This document shows, one piece after another, positions 22,330 through 32,912 of a DNA stretch of 64,000 nt. The notes below the pieces were generated by a model, which was given only the letters and a program-made list of their open reading frames with translations, had not been told where the DNA came from and did not search any database. Origin of the DNA: Agrypnia vestita (lineage: Eukaryota > Arthropoda > Insecta > Trichoptera > Phryganeidae); the NCBI GenBank assembly GCA_016648135.1, contig JADDOH010010030.1, positions 1-64,000 of the forward strand, written 5' to 3'. How positions within the stretch are numbered: the stretch's first letter is position 1; each line of letters opens with the position of its first letter. A program made the position numbers and the translations under genes.

Positions 22330-24540
22330 TATTATGTGAAAAAGTGTTGTTTAACCTATTAGTACAGCTAAATAATTCGTCCCATACATTGGATAACATC
22401 CAAATCAAGTTTAGTGATAAAGTTCGTCGAGAAATAGTTCTTTTCTTGACTATTTTGTGTATACATGTGCCAGGAACCACAACAAATGTGACGGTTTGTT
22501 CAATACAGGATAATGTTTTACAATTTTGAAAGCTTGCTCACCATTTTGTTGAAAAATTATATAAAAATGTGAATTTTAGGCGTGTTTCTTGTATTTTTTC
22601 ACGTTCTTGTCAGTATTTTGTGATGTATCTGTGAATCTATCACACAATTTGTTTGCTTATGTATTCGGGTCATTTGGTAACAGATAATTTATCTCGACTC
22701 AATGTTTTTATCGTTGTTTTTCGTGAGATTCACGCTCTGGAGAAAATATTTTACTATCGAATGGTAATTTTGAATAATTTGATTTAACATTTATGTATAA
22801 ACACTGAACTCTCTTATATTTCTTACTGGAATAATCTAGACGCGAGTATTCGGCGAAATAATGACCAAAGAAATACGACCAACCATAAAAGATAAATTAT
22901 ATTTTTTTTTGAAATTCTTATTTTAAAAATTTGAAATGTCATTCATCGTCCTAATTGAGTTTAATTAACACTTATTTGAGAATTTAGTACATATCTAATT
23001 TTTTTTATAAAAAATAGTACCTACATACCTATTTGAACGTACCTAACATATACATATTTTGAAAAAAATGAAAATTAAATTTATCTGACAAAATATACTA
23101 CGATATTTGAAAATCTGAATAGTTAAAATTACACAATTATCTATGTAACAATGTCCGTCACTCACGCTACCAAGACGCTAGATGGCGCTGTTCTCACGGC
23201 CTTGACTCGCGACCGAAATGTATAGTAAAAAAAGTGGGTTGATGTACTTATGTACATGCGTTAGAAGTTATACTTCTTTGGCCCACATAAATAACCACGT
23301 ATCAATTAATATTAAAGCAAAAACTTTACAAATGTAAAAATATAAATCACCACATCATAACGATCATAGTGACTTTCTCCGAGGTTTCGCAATTGATGTC
23401 GTCGAACCGTTATTAAAAAGCTTATGCCAAGAAACTCATAATAATTACAAGGTTTTACCAGCGGACATTTCCAAACTGATGAAATTCTGTCAAACGCAGT
23501 CAAACATCGACAATAACATGAAATACAGAAATCTGTACGAGAAGCTCATTTTTGCCATTTTGATTACACAGCTAAATTCGTAATTCAACAAACAGTTCTA
23601 ATTTTCAATTCAATGACCAATCATTAGTCAGCTTTTGAATTGATGATTGGTACTCGATTCAGGATGGTCGACAACACATTATTTAGGTATATTATTGGAA
23701 CACTAATTTCAAGTGAATAAATTGACAATTATGCAACAACCATAAACAATATATGAAATATACACATTTTACTCTTCTGGTTTATGTCTTCTGGAGTATT
23801 ATGGCGTTTTTTTACGAACGTAAACGTTACTTCGTAAAAACACGGCGTAATACCCCAGAAGATTCTGAGTGGCCGTGGAAACCTAAGAACATTCTTACAT
23901 TTTACTCTCATTGACGCGCCCATTTCGTTGGATACTAAAATTTCACTTTAGCAACTAACTTTCATGGTCTCGCATTTCCGCTACATGCTGCGCGCGTGTA
24001 ACTTCCGTTACAATAAAAATACTTTACCCTAAATGCATCAACAGAAGTATAACCTCAAAAGAACGTAATGTTTGACGTATTACAGGGAATATGATAATAA
24101 TTATGGAAGGAATATTACATTCGTTTACATATTTATGAAAATGTTTGTCGCTATCGCCATTTTTGTTTTGAGATCTCGTGCGCGATTTATATTTGGAACG
24201 ACGCCGACCATAAACAACAATATATGATTTTAATACAATCGACTTGTGTCGGACGCCCGACGCTGCGTTTTGGCGGCAAATCGATCTCTGTTCTTTTGTT
24301 TCTTTTTCATCTGGCGCGTAAATAAGGAACGACCCGTAGGACACAATGGGGGGGGCTTCACGTGGCCGCGCGGAGAAACGCGTTTTGAATACAAATCTGG
24401 AAGGTAAACAGTGATACGCGCGCGTTTTGGGAGCCATGACTGATAACTCCGCTTGCCTGGACGGTACGGTACTCGTTGCGCAATGGCCGCTCGGTGCGGA
24501 CGAATCGTGAAGGCGGATTATACATTTAGCAGATTATACA
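22330..24540. other. Intervening sequence; GC-rich patch at its end
   Basis: No recognised gene. A motif around ACAATGTCCGTCACTCACGC (about 23148-23167) with CTAGATGGCGCTG just after is repeated in altered arrangement at 43990-44205. The 137-codon - strand frame at 24024-24437 is GC-richer than its surroundings but has no recognised domain. Confidence 0.35.
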
Positions 24541-24542
24541 TT

Positions 24543-24655
24543 TACTGCTAGGCCCTGCAGGCAGCTATTGTGGCCGCTTCGCGGCGCTGTGCAGCAAACA
24601 CAATTGTTTACCTATGCCTAAGTCAGACGCTTCGCGGCCAATTGTATCTGGCAAA
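24543..24655 (+). repeat. GC-rich hairpin repeat, copy 2
   Basis: CTGCTAGGCCCTGCAGGCAG and AGCTATTGTGGCCGCTTCGC match copy 1 at 16005-16068 with substitutions. The word CGCTTCGCGGC recurs twice (near 24575 and 24630). Confidence 0.45.
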
Positions 24656-24935
24656 TTTCCACTTTTAATTACGGTTAATTTAGATATAATTAAGACAAAG
24701 TATTTATTCAGTATTTCTAACCGATTAACAAGTCAGAGCGGAATAAACCACAGTTCGATAGGTAGGTACCTACTCTCTTCTCTTCTCGCAGTGTTCATTA
24801 CTTTTATACAACATAATAAAAAATTAATCTAATACAACATAATTAAAAAATTCTATATAAAAAATGAATGTTCAAAACCAAAAGTGTAATTAAAATTTCA
24901 ACAAACAAAATATTCTCGACCGTAAAAAAAATATT

Positions 24936-25008
24936 CGATTCTGCCAGGATTCGAAACTGGAATCCTCTGATCCGTAGTCAGACGCGTTATCCGCTGCGCC
25001 ACACGACC
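24936..25008 (-). tRNA. tRNA-Arg(ACG)-like gene, degenerate
   Basis: On the - strand 73 bases fold as a tRNA. The A-box region TGGCGCAGCGGATAACGCG and anticodon arm TCTGACTACGGATCAGA (anticodon ACG) closely match eukaryotic tRNA-Arg(ACG). The T arm reads CCAG-TTTCGAATC-CTGG, with the conserved G53 changed to T, breaking the 53-61 pair. The acceptor stem has two mismatches (pairs 4-69 and 5-68). It is therefore more likely a pseudogene or SINE head than an active gene. Flanking sequence downstream resembles the repeat near 16180. Confidence 0.6.
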
Positions 25009-26280
25009 CAATGGGCACCATGGCAAAATTATTGTATACAAATAGAAATCATCATACGGAGACAGAAACAAACAACATTGGTTAGCGTAATTAATATATT
25101 GATGAAGACCCCATGGCAAGAAGTTGCTAACTATAACATTCAAGTCATTTTGAGATAATTAGACATTTGCGTTTCGCCTTTGAAAAATATGTTTTATTGC
25201 TAATTGGGATAAAGATCTGACATCCCAAGATTGATATTTTCGGAATAGCACAGATTATATTTCATAATCCAAGATTTTTTAATTTAAATTGCGTTCAGTA
25301 TCGACGCTAGTCTCGTGGTGTATCCATATTATTTAATTTTCATGATGAGGTACACATTCAGAAACATTGATAATACACACATTTATTACGACGAAGGACA
25401 TTCTGGGTGAAAAACCTGTGACAATGGTTCAAGAAATGCATGGTTCAGCCATTTTGAGCTGCTACTAGTAAAATTATGATCGCCAAGGTGATAGCTAAAA
25501 CTAAAGGAAGATTAACACAACCAAAAATAAATGGTTACCAACTCTCCAACTAAGAGTGTCTGCAGCATGCAATAATATAAAAAAAGACACTAAAAACAGA
25601 CGATAAAAGAATGTTGAATTTTGAAAATAATGTCATACGGCATGTACACACAAAAACAAGTTGCGGTCAATATGTCGAAGTCGGAAGTTTCGGAGTACAC
25701 TAGGAGCGGAAGGCTTGTTATTGGCGAAGTATATGGCGAAGAAATATTAGAGGTGGGTAGTTCGCGAACGAACGGGTCTTAATGAACGGATCAGTTATAC
25801 TGAACTAGAGATACAGTTCCCATTTCCATCTCAATCTAGTTCGCGCGAACTAGATTGAACATCGAACGATTAAACTGGAGAACTAAAATATCTGGAGACA
25901 GAAACGAACGATATAACCGAAGAAAAATAAAATTACAAGGCCATAACTGAGTCGTGTGTTTATATTGGTGCGGAATTTTTTCTTAAAGTTATTTTAAAAA
26001 ACTGCTAAACGCTTCCACGTCCCAACGACACGAGTGATTTTATAGACTAAAAATCCTAGTGATTGTTTTTTTTTACCGTTGTTTTTACTATAGCGATCAC
26101 AACTTGATGATGTTCGACTCTGTGTTGGAAACATCGCACCTCGGCAAAACTATCTTTCCAAAAAAAAATAATTTTGAATTAAGAATGGGTGGGGGGGCCG
26201 TTTTACAATGAAATTTGTTTTGTATTATTGTTTTAAATGTGACGTTTGAGTTTTGAGGTTAAAATTGATTACAGGATCTA
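25009..26280. other. Intervening sequence with a 28-bp perfect palindrome
   Basis: No gene recognised. TCAATCTAGTTCGC and its reverse complement meet with no spacer at 25831-25858. A hAT-like start, TAGAGGTGGGTAGTTCGCG at 25748, has no matching other end. Confidence 0.4.
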
Positions 26281-26298
26281 AAGAAAAGACACTTATAT

Positions 26299-26872
26299 TG
26301 CCACTGGTCGTGGCTGTAGGAGGAATCAATGAAAACACTGGGATTTAATACAGGATTTATTAATTACTGATTAATTAATTAAACAAACGTACAAAGTCTC
26401 ATAACACTATTTAACTTAAAGCTATTTTAAATTAAACTGTTTCGCAGATTTATCAATCGTGAATAGACACTTTATAGCTTTAACACTTTATTCACTAATC
26501 ACTAGAACAATCCATACAATTTCAGCACGTATTACAATTCGCTCTGGTTCATTTCGCTGCGTAAGAACTTTTTCCATAATATTCGCTCAAATATCGCACA
26601 CTGGTAAGTAGTTCACTTAATTAACTGTCGCTTAGTTCACACGCCTGATGGTAAGACTGTTTTCGCTTCGTGATTCGCCGCTAGGGCGTTTTCAGCGTTA
26701 TAGCATTTTCTCGCAAGTTCTCGTACTTTCCAGATATCCCAGGAACTTTGGAGACGTCTCTCGAAAGCTGTAGATTACGCTAAGTTGTTCTGGAATATTC
26801 GGTAGTATTGTGAACATTTAACAACTGTCACTTGATATGAGTGCGCTACTCCTTTCAGCCCCGTTACAACAT
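26299..26872 (-). repeat. Possible solo LTR
   Basis: On the - strand the segment begins TGTAACGGGGCTGAAAGGAG, contains AATAAAGTG near its last quarter and ends GATTCCTCCTACA, so it has TGTA...TACA ends as many insect gypsy/Pao LTRs do. HSE-like words such as GAATATTCCAGAAC are present. There is no polypurine tract before it, no clear primer-binding site after it, no second copy and no clean target duplication, so the call is tentative. Confidence 0.3.
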
Positions 26873-27054
26873 AAATGACTTAAAAGGAGAAAAAAAAGAA
26901 TACCCACATTATTAAGAGCGATCTAAGTATGCATACATCAATAAATTCGAAAGCGTAGAACGCTTTTTCTCAATCTTCAACGATCATATATCATACTTAT
27001 AGTGTACCACTCTTTATATGTAACCACGTCATTGAAAGATTATTTCCATCAACC

Positions 27055-27408
27055 TCAACTCCACTGAAATGTCTCCCAGCCGACAACATATTCATCATCG
27101 AGCTCAAAATTCAAAACATTGGCTCCCGGATTAATCATTTTCCAAAGGTCAAACTTTGTCAAGTCTTTGTCGAGATAGAGTCGGTTAGGAGCCCTACAGC
27201 CGTGCTCGGGTTTCCTGACACAATGGGCATTTAGCGCCCACGCCTGCACCGCTGCGGAGCTTAGCATAATGGCTTCTGAAAATGCGCATTGCCCAACCTC
27301 GCCACAAACACTTTCTACGATAGTGGTGTTTACGCTGACAGCTGTGACACACAAATTAATCCCGATTGTAGTCGACGCTGCGGCCCTTCGGTCAACAAGC
27401 AACACCAC
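27055..27408 (-). CDS. Candidate terminal exon of an unknown protein (117 codons)
   Basis: The - strand frame is open from a good acceptor (pyrimidine-rich tract then CTCTGCAAATAG at 27420-27409) to a TGA at 27057-27055. The peptide is cysteine-containing and not low-complexity: it includes ESVCGEVGQCAFSEAIML, then AWALNAHCVRKPEHGCRAPN, and ends DDEYVVGWETFQWS. Codon use looks balanced compared with the AT-rich surroundings. No family was recognised. In the predicted model it follows, in phase 0, the short exon at 27720-27782. Alternatives: a piece of a decayed mobile or viral-type element. No polyadenylation signal was seen close downstream. Confidence 0.4.
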   Translation of the reverse strand: MVLLVDRRAAASTTIGINLCVTAVSVNTTIVESVCGEVGQCAFSEAIMLSSAAVQAWALNAHCVRKPEHGCRAPNRLYLDKDLTKFDLWKMINPGANVLNFELDDEYVVGWETFQWS

Positions 27409-27569
27409 CTATTTGCAGAGGAATAAAAATAAATGGTGCTTGTGTGTTGAAATGATCAAACTGACTCAACAGTGAAGAAACTGCAAATAGATGCACGATT
27501 AACTACTAAATGAAACACTTTAAAAACAATTTAATTTAAAACATTTATTCAATACAAATCACGGGATAC

Positions 27570-27725
27570 AAACTTTAGCTGGAGCACTTCTCCTTCTTCT
27601 TTAGCCTTCTCTCCACCTCTTCCATACCCTTCCATCTTTCTCTGTTTTTTGCTTCATGTAGCCATTTTTCCCCCTCCAACAGCGGTTATATCGTCAGCCC
27701 ATCTCTTTTGAGGACTTACGGCAAC
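27570..27725 (-). mobile_element. LINE reverse transcriptase C-terminal fragment
   Basis: On the - strand it encodes KRWADDITAVGG and then, after a one-base frame shift, KWLHEAKNRERWKGMEE. This matches the C-terminus of insect Jockey/RTE-type reverse transcriptases (RW-x-DD-I ... W ... A-x-x-R-x-x-W-x-x-M-x-E-x). The fragment lies inside the predicted intron of the 27-kb candidate gene; the GTAAGT donor of that model is at its upstream edge, so the donor may have come with the insertion. Confidence 0.65.
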
Positions 27726-27782
27726 TCCATCCTTCAGAATCTTGTGACAACCTGCCTTGCAATATGCCCTGCACAATGCCAT
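27720..27782 (-). CDS. Candidate first coding exon of the 27-kb gene
   Basis: ATG at 27782 in a favourable context (TTAAAATGG) opens 21 codons, MALCRAYCKAGCHKILKDGV followed by A, ending at a GTAAGT donor (27719-27714) in phase 0. Joined to 27408-27055 it gives a 138-codon ORF. An earlier short upstream ATG gives only four codons. Part of this peptide could be the leftover of the adjacent LINE fragment, so the model needs transcript support. Confidence 0.3.
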
Positions 27783-27961
27783 TTTAACTTCGAACGCTAT
27801 TCCAAGCTTCGAACACTATTCTAGCTGGAACGCTATTTAATATTTCACTTATCTTTTGAACATTTTATATTCGTCGTCTAGAATATTCCACTCTATTCTC
27901 GCTTTGTTAATCTATTCGTCCTTTTCGCCTATCTGTAGTATTCACTAGCTGTAAACTCGAC

Positions 27962-28145
27962 TGACTTGACGTGCGATGAATGCTGTTTATATAAGGTTCT
28001 CGACTTCTGGACCTTTCCTCTATATTCTCGCAGATTCGACACTCTTCCAGAGTTTTCCAAAATTGTCTAAAATGATTTTAACTATTCTAAAACCCTCGAT
28101 TATGTGCAGCTCCTTTTTTTCTAGAATTTTTCGGAGAAATTCCGG
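27962..28145 (-). promoter_or_regulatory. TATA + initiator promoter with heat-shock-element-like cluster
   Basis: On the - strand TATATAAA (27993-27986) starts exactly 31 bases before the +1 A (27962) of a perfect initiator TCAGTC (27964-27959). At 28145-28114 the - strand reads CCGGAATTTCTCCGAAAAAT followed by TCTAGAAAAA, an alternation of nGAAn and nTTCn modules like heat shock elements. A further GGAA..TCT..GAGAA series lies closer to the TATA box. The layout is that of a stress-inducible insect promoter or of an LTR that mimics one. It would transcribe the two candidate exons at 27782-27720 and 27408-27055. Confidence 0.5.
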
Positions 28146-28939
28146 ATGAATAAGCTGAACGTCCTCTATTTGACTGATCTGATTTCCATACCGTGTTCCT
28201 ACTCGAGGATTCCCCCTCATTCTCTCGATAATAAGATTAAGATATCAGTAACACATAAAATAGTCGGGACGTAAGTTTTTATGAGAAATGTCAAGATATG
28301 CGTAAAACGTCAAAACTGACGAAGTGTACAATGTTATGTGAAACTAGATAATGGACATGATTGTTGCGCTTTATTAATATCCTGAGAATAGGAAGGATCA
28401 GGTCGCTAGAACTGTTTAAAATAGCGAATTTACAATTTTAAAACATATTAATGATTCGTAAAACCAATTGTTTTTCTTCGATAATTTTTTCTGTATTTTT
28501 TTTAATAAAGGGTAACAAAATTGTTATAATGTCCTAAGACAAAACGGACTAGATATATTTATTTTACTCATAAAGTTTCTATGAGAAATGTTAGGACTTC
28601 TTTTAATTGTCATCAGGTGTAAATTGAAGGGTACAATATTATAGGTATGTATAATAGCGGTTAAGATATATTTGTTAAAATGACGCAAACCAATGTTTGT
28701 ATGTTAAAAAATATATATCATAACTATAAAATTATAAATTTATATAAAATTGTGGCAGATTTCGTCACTATCGTCACTGCCTCCTCCAAGTCACTAAGAC
28801 AGTCGAGTCCAACACAACTCCTAGCTGTCTTTTCTGACCATCTGTTTCATTGTGCTGGACAAGGTTTGATCAAAAAATGCGCGCAATTTTAATTTTTCTC
28901 AAATAATATTTATTTATTGATAAATATTAATTTTATCCC

Positions 28940-29160
28940 CGATATAAAGTAAGGTCGGCTTAGAAGCGATTGTTGAAGGCGGCAGAAACAGAGGGCGTCC
29001 GCGGAAGACCTGTCATGATCAGGTAGACCGAATATTGAAGAATGTTTAATTTAAAAGCTTTAACAACCGAAGAGCGTGAATAAAAATATGTATGAAATAC
29101 GAGGCAAAAATAGTGTGCCGTGATAGAAGGAGTGTGGCTTTCTATCCTCTCAGATATATT
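28940..29160 (+). mobile_element. LINE family A 3' relic
   Basis: Encodes a decayed GGRNRGRPRKTCHDQVDRIL, matching the KRGRPRKTWHDQINQIL block of the 46904-47554 copy, followed by a frameshifted equivalent of the cysteine/arginine-rich end. Stops and shifts interrupt it. It lacks everything upstream (5' truncation). Confidence 0.6.
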
Positions 29161-29325
29161 AAAAAACTAAACCGTGAAACAATAATAATGAATAACCCTT
29201 GCGCGTCCGCGCAACATCAGCTGCGCACTGATTGGGTGTCACACTCTAATTATCTCAAGCTGTCATTCCAGCAAGTTGCGGATAGATAACGAAATTATTA
29301 TGTTTAGATGGCGTCAAAAAGTACA

Positions 29326-29480
29326 CTGTAACGGGGAAACAAGCGAACGGAATAGTGAAAGAGAAAAGAAAAGCAGGAGACTACACCCTCAGAACCCCCG
29401 TGCACGTGCGCAACTTATGGAAGGGTGTGCGGTTCGTGAATAGGGCTCCTCAGCCACGCTCGGATACACAATCGATATAA
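29326..29480. repeat. Dispersed repeat shared with 42120-42300
   Basis: The block around GGGTGTGCGGTTCGTGAATA, then GGGCTCCTCAGCCACGCTCG, occurs in inverted orientation near 42170-42210 with the same order of neighbouring words (CCTTTTCTTTTCTC, GGGGTTCTGAG). The element type is unknown. Confidence 0.45.
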
Positions 29481-29587
29481 CATAGCAGACGTCATCCTCA
29501 TGAGGGACCGCGGAAGCAAAAAAGCATTTAATATGGCTACTTATGTCAAGACACGTCAAGATAAGTGTACAATACATCAAATAAAAT

Positions 29588-30159
29588 TAGGGATGCATCC
29601 AATACCGATACGGATATCGGGGATATTGTAGATTTCTCTATGTATCTGAATCCGCGATATTAATTTGCCGATACACCGATATATTTTGAATTTCGCACTA
29701 TGGATAATCCATGTTAATTCGTTCATGTTTAAACGCGGCACAATTTATCTACGTTCGGGTAATCCCCGCGTTTCATAATTTCATTTCGAACACGGAATGC
29801 GTGATGCTTCAATATTCTTACTATTCTCAAACTAAGCCTAAAGCCCGTGCTACGAAAATAGGACTAAATTGCTGGTGTCCTGGAATGGGGTTCAAACCAC
29901 TAGATCACTAGGCGAGCGCTATGACCGATACCAACAAGCTACTCATATAATAATCAGACGAAATGTTCTCTTAAATTAAAAAAATATATATAAAGTAAAC
30001 AGTCTAAATAAATATTTTACAAGTAATTTCGCCTGTTTCTAATCTAAACCAACAAATTTTTACACCTTTTGAAATCTTTACTGTTCGCAACGTTATCGTC
30101 AATACTTTTTTATAAATATCAGTATCGTATAGGCAAAAGTGCGCATCAATGCATCCCTA
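29588..30159. mobile_element. hAT-like MITE, family GGATGCAT, with a nested SINE
   Basis: Left end TAGGGATGCATCCAATACCG; right end, read inward, TAGGGATGCATTGATGCG. The flanking 8-mers AATAAAAT (29580-29587) and AATAAAAA (30160-30167) match at seven of eight positions. Next to the ends the words GATACGGATATCGG and ATATCAGTATCGTAT pair as subterminal repeats. A tRNA-derived SINE is inserted inside (29785-29952), so the MITE is the older element. Confidence 0.8.
29785..29952 (-). mobile_element. tRNA-derived SINE, copy 3, nested in a hAT MITE
   Basis: On the - strand: AGTAGCTTGTTGGTATCGGT, a box-B-like GTGGTTTGAACCCC (the best preserved of the three copies), CATTCCAGGACACCAGC and CCTATTTTCGTAGCACGGGC, ending GCATTCCGTGTTCGAA. 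Same body end as copy 2. Confidence 0.75.
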
Positions 30160-30177
30160 AATAAAAAATTTAAAAAG

Positions 30178-30753
30178 TAACCCATAAAAACCTTTAGTCT
30201 TTATTATACTCTCTTTCTTTGTAAAATATAACAACAATTAAAGACGAATTAAAACATTTAACATAACACTAAACTTACAGTAATTTAATATATTTCTATA
30301 ATGTCAGATGTTTTGAGCTTTGATAAGACACTTCATGCTTTGAAGATTAAATTCTAAAAACATTTGTCAGTCAATTTAGATTTTCGACGTTCGTAGTGAA
30401 GTACCTATTATGCATACCGACGGAGTAATTCAAATTTAGAAAATATTTCGCGACGTTATCGGGCCGCCGTTGCTAATCAAACTTTTCTAATGATTCCAAT
30501 TTGAAAAAACCAATAAAATTTCTAAAAATCCTAAATTATACCATAATTATTAATTTTTTTAAACGAAAATTTGATTTAAATGAAAATTTGATAGATCTTC
30601 TTGCTCGTCGCCGCGAGTCTACTTGCCAAGTTTCACGGTTAGATGACGGGAAAAGGGTCAAAAATCGATCCAAAGTTTTTGTTGATGGCAAGCCGGCAAG
30701 CAAGCAGACGCCACGAGTATATAATATAATAATAATATAAAGGGAGTAAAAAT
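30178..30753. mobile_element. ACTCCCTTTC repeat element, copy 2
   Basis: Inverted relative to copy 1: begins TAACCCATAAAAACCTTTAG and ends AAAGGGAGTAAAAAT. It shares with copy 1 the inner TTTAATTCGTCTTTAATTGT-type block on the opposite strand. It carries extra unique sequence (about 30380-30480, including CGACGTTATCGGGCCGCCG). It starts only 18 bases after the hAT MITE at 29588-30159. Confidence 0.6.
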
Positions 30754-31680
30754 ATCAATTTGACTTGCACATCCCGCGAAGTTCAAAAATTCCGCGTGTT
30801 TTTCGATCGAACCTCGCGTCCCTATTTTCAAAAACAAATATTTGTATGTGAATACTGAATACATAGAATATATCTAAGCGTACGATCCCAGTATGATACG
30901 CGGAGTACTACTCTGTTCTCCGTTATCAGCTCCGACACATTTCGCGTTATCTACGCGATGCGTCCGATAACTGATGATACGAGTGTATTCTTGGTGGTGA
31001 TTTTCTTCGATGTGTTTATTAATGATAATTTCAATCATAATTTAACCTTCAAATCATAACTGCATTGGTGAATTTTAGATAACGTTGTGTTTGCTCTTGC
31101 CAAATCTTCTTATGCATCGATGCTTAAAATATATATATTTTTTTAAACTTAAAATGTGTTTATTCAATGGGTGTATCAGAATCGCAAATGTTTTCACAAA
31201 AACTGCGTTAAAAATTGTAACATTTTTCTATTGGTATATAAACTTTTTTTAGAGATTAAAATTAAAAGAACTTTAAAATGATATCTTGGTATTGACTCTA
31301 TTGGAAAGATAATGTTATGTAATTAGTTTTTAAATATGATTACGATACCACGATTGTAGAAATAAATTTGCAATTTGACGTAAGTCTATTATGTCGAAGT
31401 GACAAACCAAACTGAGCACAAATCAGCTGTCAGCTCTCAAATTAGCTGTCGCTGAAAATTGTGTTTCCAATTCCAAGTAACGGCCCCTTACCTAATCTCA
31501 TTTTTAATTCACATTTAATGCCTAAAAAACCTTTTTGAAATCAAAAATACTTTAGCACTGAGCATCAACCCTGGTAGCTCTCACATGCTAAGCAAGTCAT
31601 CTTGATATTCCACTAATAGAATGTGGTGTCCATTTGTCATGTGAATATATATGTTGATTTTTTGGCTTAGAATTTAATGC
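30754..31680. other. Intervening sequence, nothing recognised
   Basis: No gene, RNA gene or resolved repeat. A patch near 30890-30970 is GC-richer and contains GATAACTGATGATACG, without further support. Confidence 0.35.
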
Positions 31681-32070
31681 ACTTACTTACATACCATCAC
31701 GTTTTTCCGTGGGGGTAGACAGAGAGGCCAGAGCGCAACACTCTTCTGTCCTGACACACAACTCTTGTCTCATCCACATTCATTTCACACATTTCATTGT
31801 TGAGGCTTCTACAGGACCATACATTTAATGCATTGATTAATATTTTTACATAAAATTTTAGCACTATATTGCATACTGGTCGATTTTTGAGGCTTCTAGC
31901 AGTACCATCTTCCAGTTTATATATATTTACCTGGTCATGCCAAATTTCTATGACTCTTGTCTTATATCATCTTTCTTAACATTCCTTACTCAACCACCGG
32001 TTCCACACGACCAAACCATTTAAGCTACCCTTTTTTGATCCTAATCACTATGCTTAGTAAATGATCGAGC
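31681..32070 (-). mobile_element. LINE family A 3' relic
   Basis: The left end, CATACCATCACGTTTTTCCG with GGGGGTAGACAGAGAGG after it, is the reverse of the family A terminus (GAAACGGCGTGATGGTAAG). Read on the - strand, decayed WFG-HVER-like and WHDQVN-like blocks follow. Many indels and stops. It belongs with the copies at 28940, 36535, 38380, 45605, 46904, 48310 and 48840. Confidence 0.6.
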
Positions 32071-32591
32071 GCATTGACGAACGGTGTGGCATTTAAGATT
32101 TTCGAAATTTCCTATCACCGTAGCAATTACAATGACATGTTTTAGATTCGACGTCTTTTAGACTGTCTTTTTGAACAATATTTTTGAATTGATTTGATTA
32201 ATTTTTCAACGAACGAATCTCGCAACGCATTCGCGTGGGTGTTATCATATTTTTGTAGGAATATTGTAAAGGCGGTATGCTACTTTCCACATCAGGAGGC
32301 AAATTTCACGCACGACAATCCTACTTGGATGGGTCTGGCTAATGGGGCATGTGATTGTTGAAAATATCTGATACGATCAAATAAATCAAATGCAAATATG
32401 CACATTCGGCTAAAACGTACTTTATAGACTGATTCTTGTATCCGCCGCTTGACTGCATCATTCTGTATGGAAACTGTCAAATGTAAAATTGATTGTATAG
32501 TAATTGTAAATATACACTGTTTACCTTGCAGCAATAAATAATATTTTCATTGCTTTGTAAAAATACGCAACAAATATATCGGCAAATATAT

Positions 32592-32780
32592 ACGGGTGTC
32601 TCACAGCTAGAAGCAAAAACTTTACAAGTGGATACTCGCTTTGATAATGAATCGAAAATGTTCAATCAACCGTGACCTAGTATCAATAGTTATGTAGATA
32701 TGCGATATCAAAGTTTGCTTTTTTTTTCAATATTTCTGACTTTTTTTTGCAAAAAAAAAAGAAATCTAATAAACATCTTA
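32592..32780. mobile_element. Snap-back element, left arm fragment (copy 3)
   Basis: Begins ACGGGTGTCTCACAGCTAGA and continues through a diverged GAATCGAAAATGTTCAATCA, ACCTAGTATCAATAGTTATG and TTTCAATATTTCTGAC. It lacks centre and right arm. The next copy follows after about 130 bases. Confidence 0.55.
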
Positions 32781-32912
32781 ACTATCGACGGAAAAATACG
32801 AGCATTGTGATGATTTGAAATGAACTTTTTATGTTTAACAAATGCGGACTATTGGACACAGCTGATTTTAACTTAACTAGAATTTCTAAGAAATAAAAAC
32901 AAATAAAATATA

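Noticed and set aside
24024..24437. 137-codon - strand open frame
   Set aside because: No recognised domain, overlaps a GC-rich patch that keeps several frames open, and no splice or promoter context was found.
25748..25770. hAT-like left end TAGAGGTGGGTAG
   Set aside because: No matching inverted end or 8-bp duplication was found downstream.
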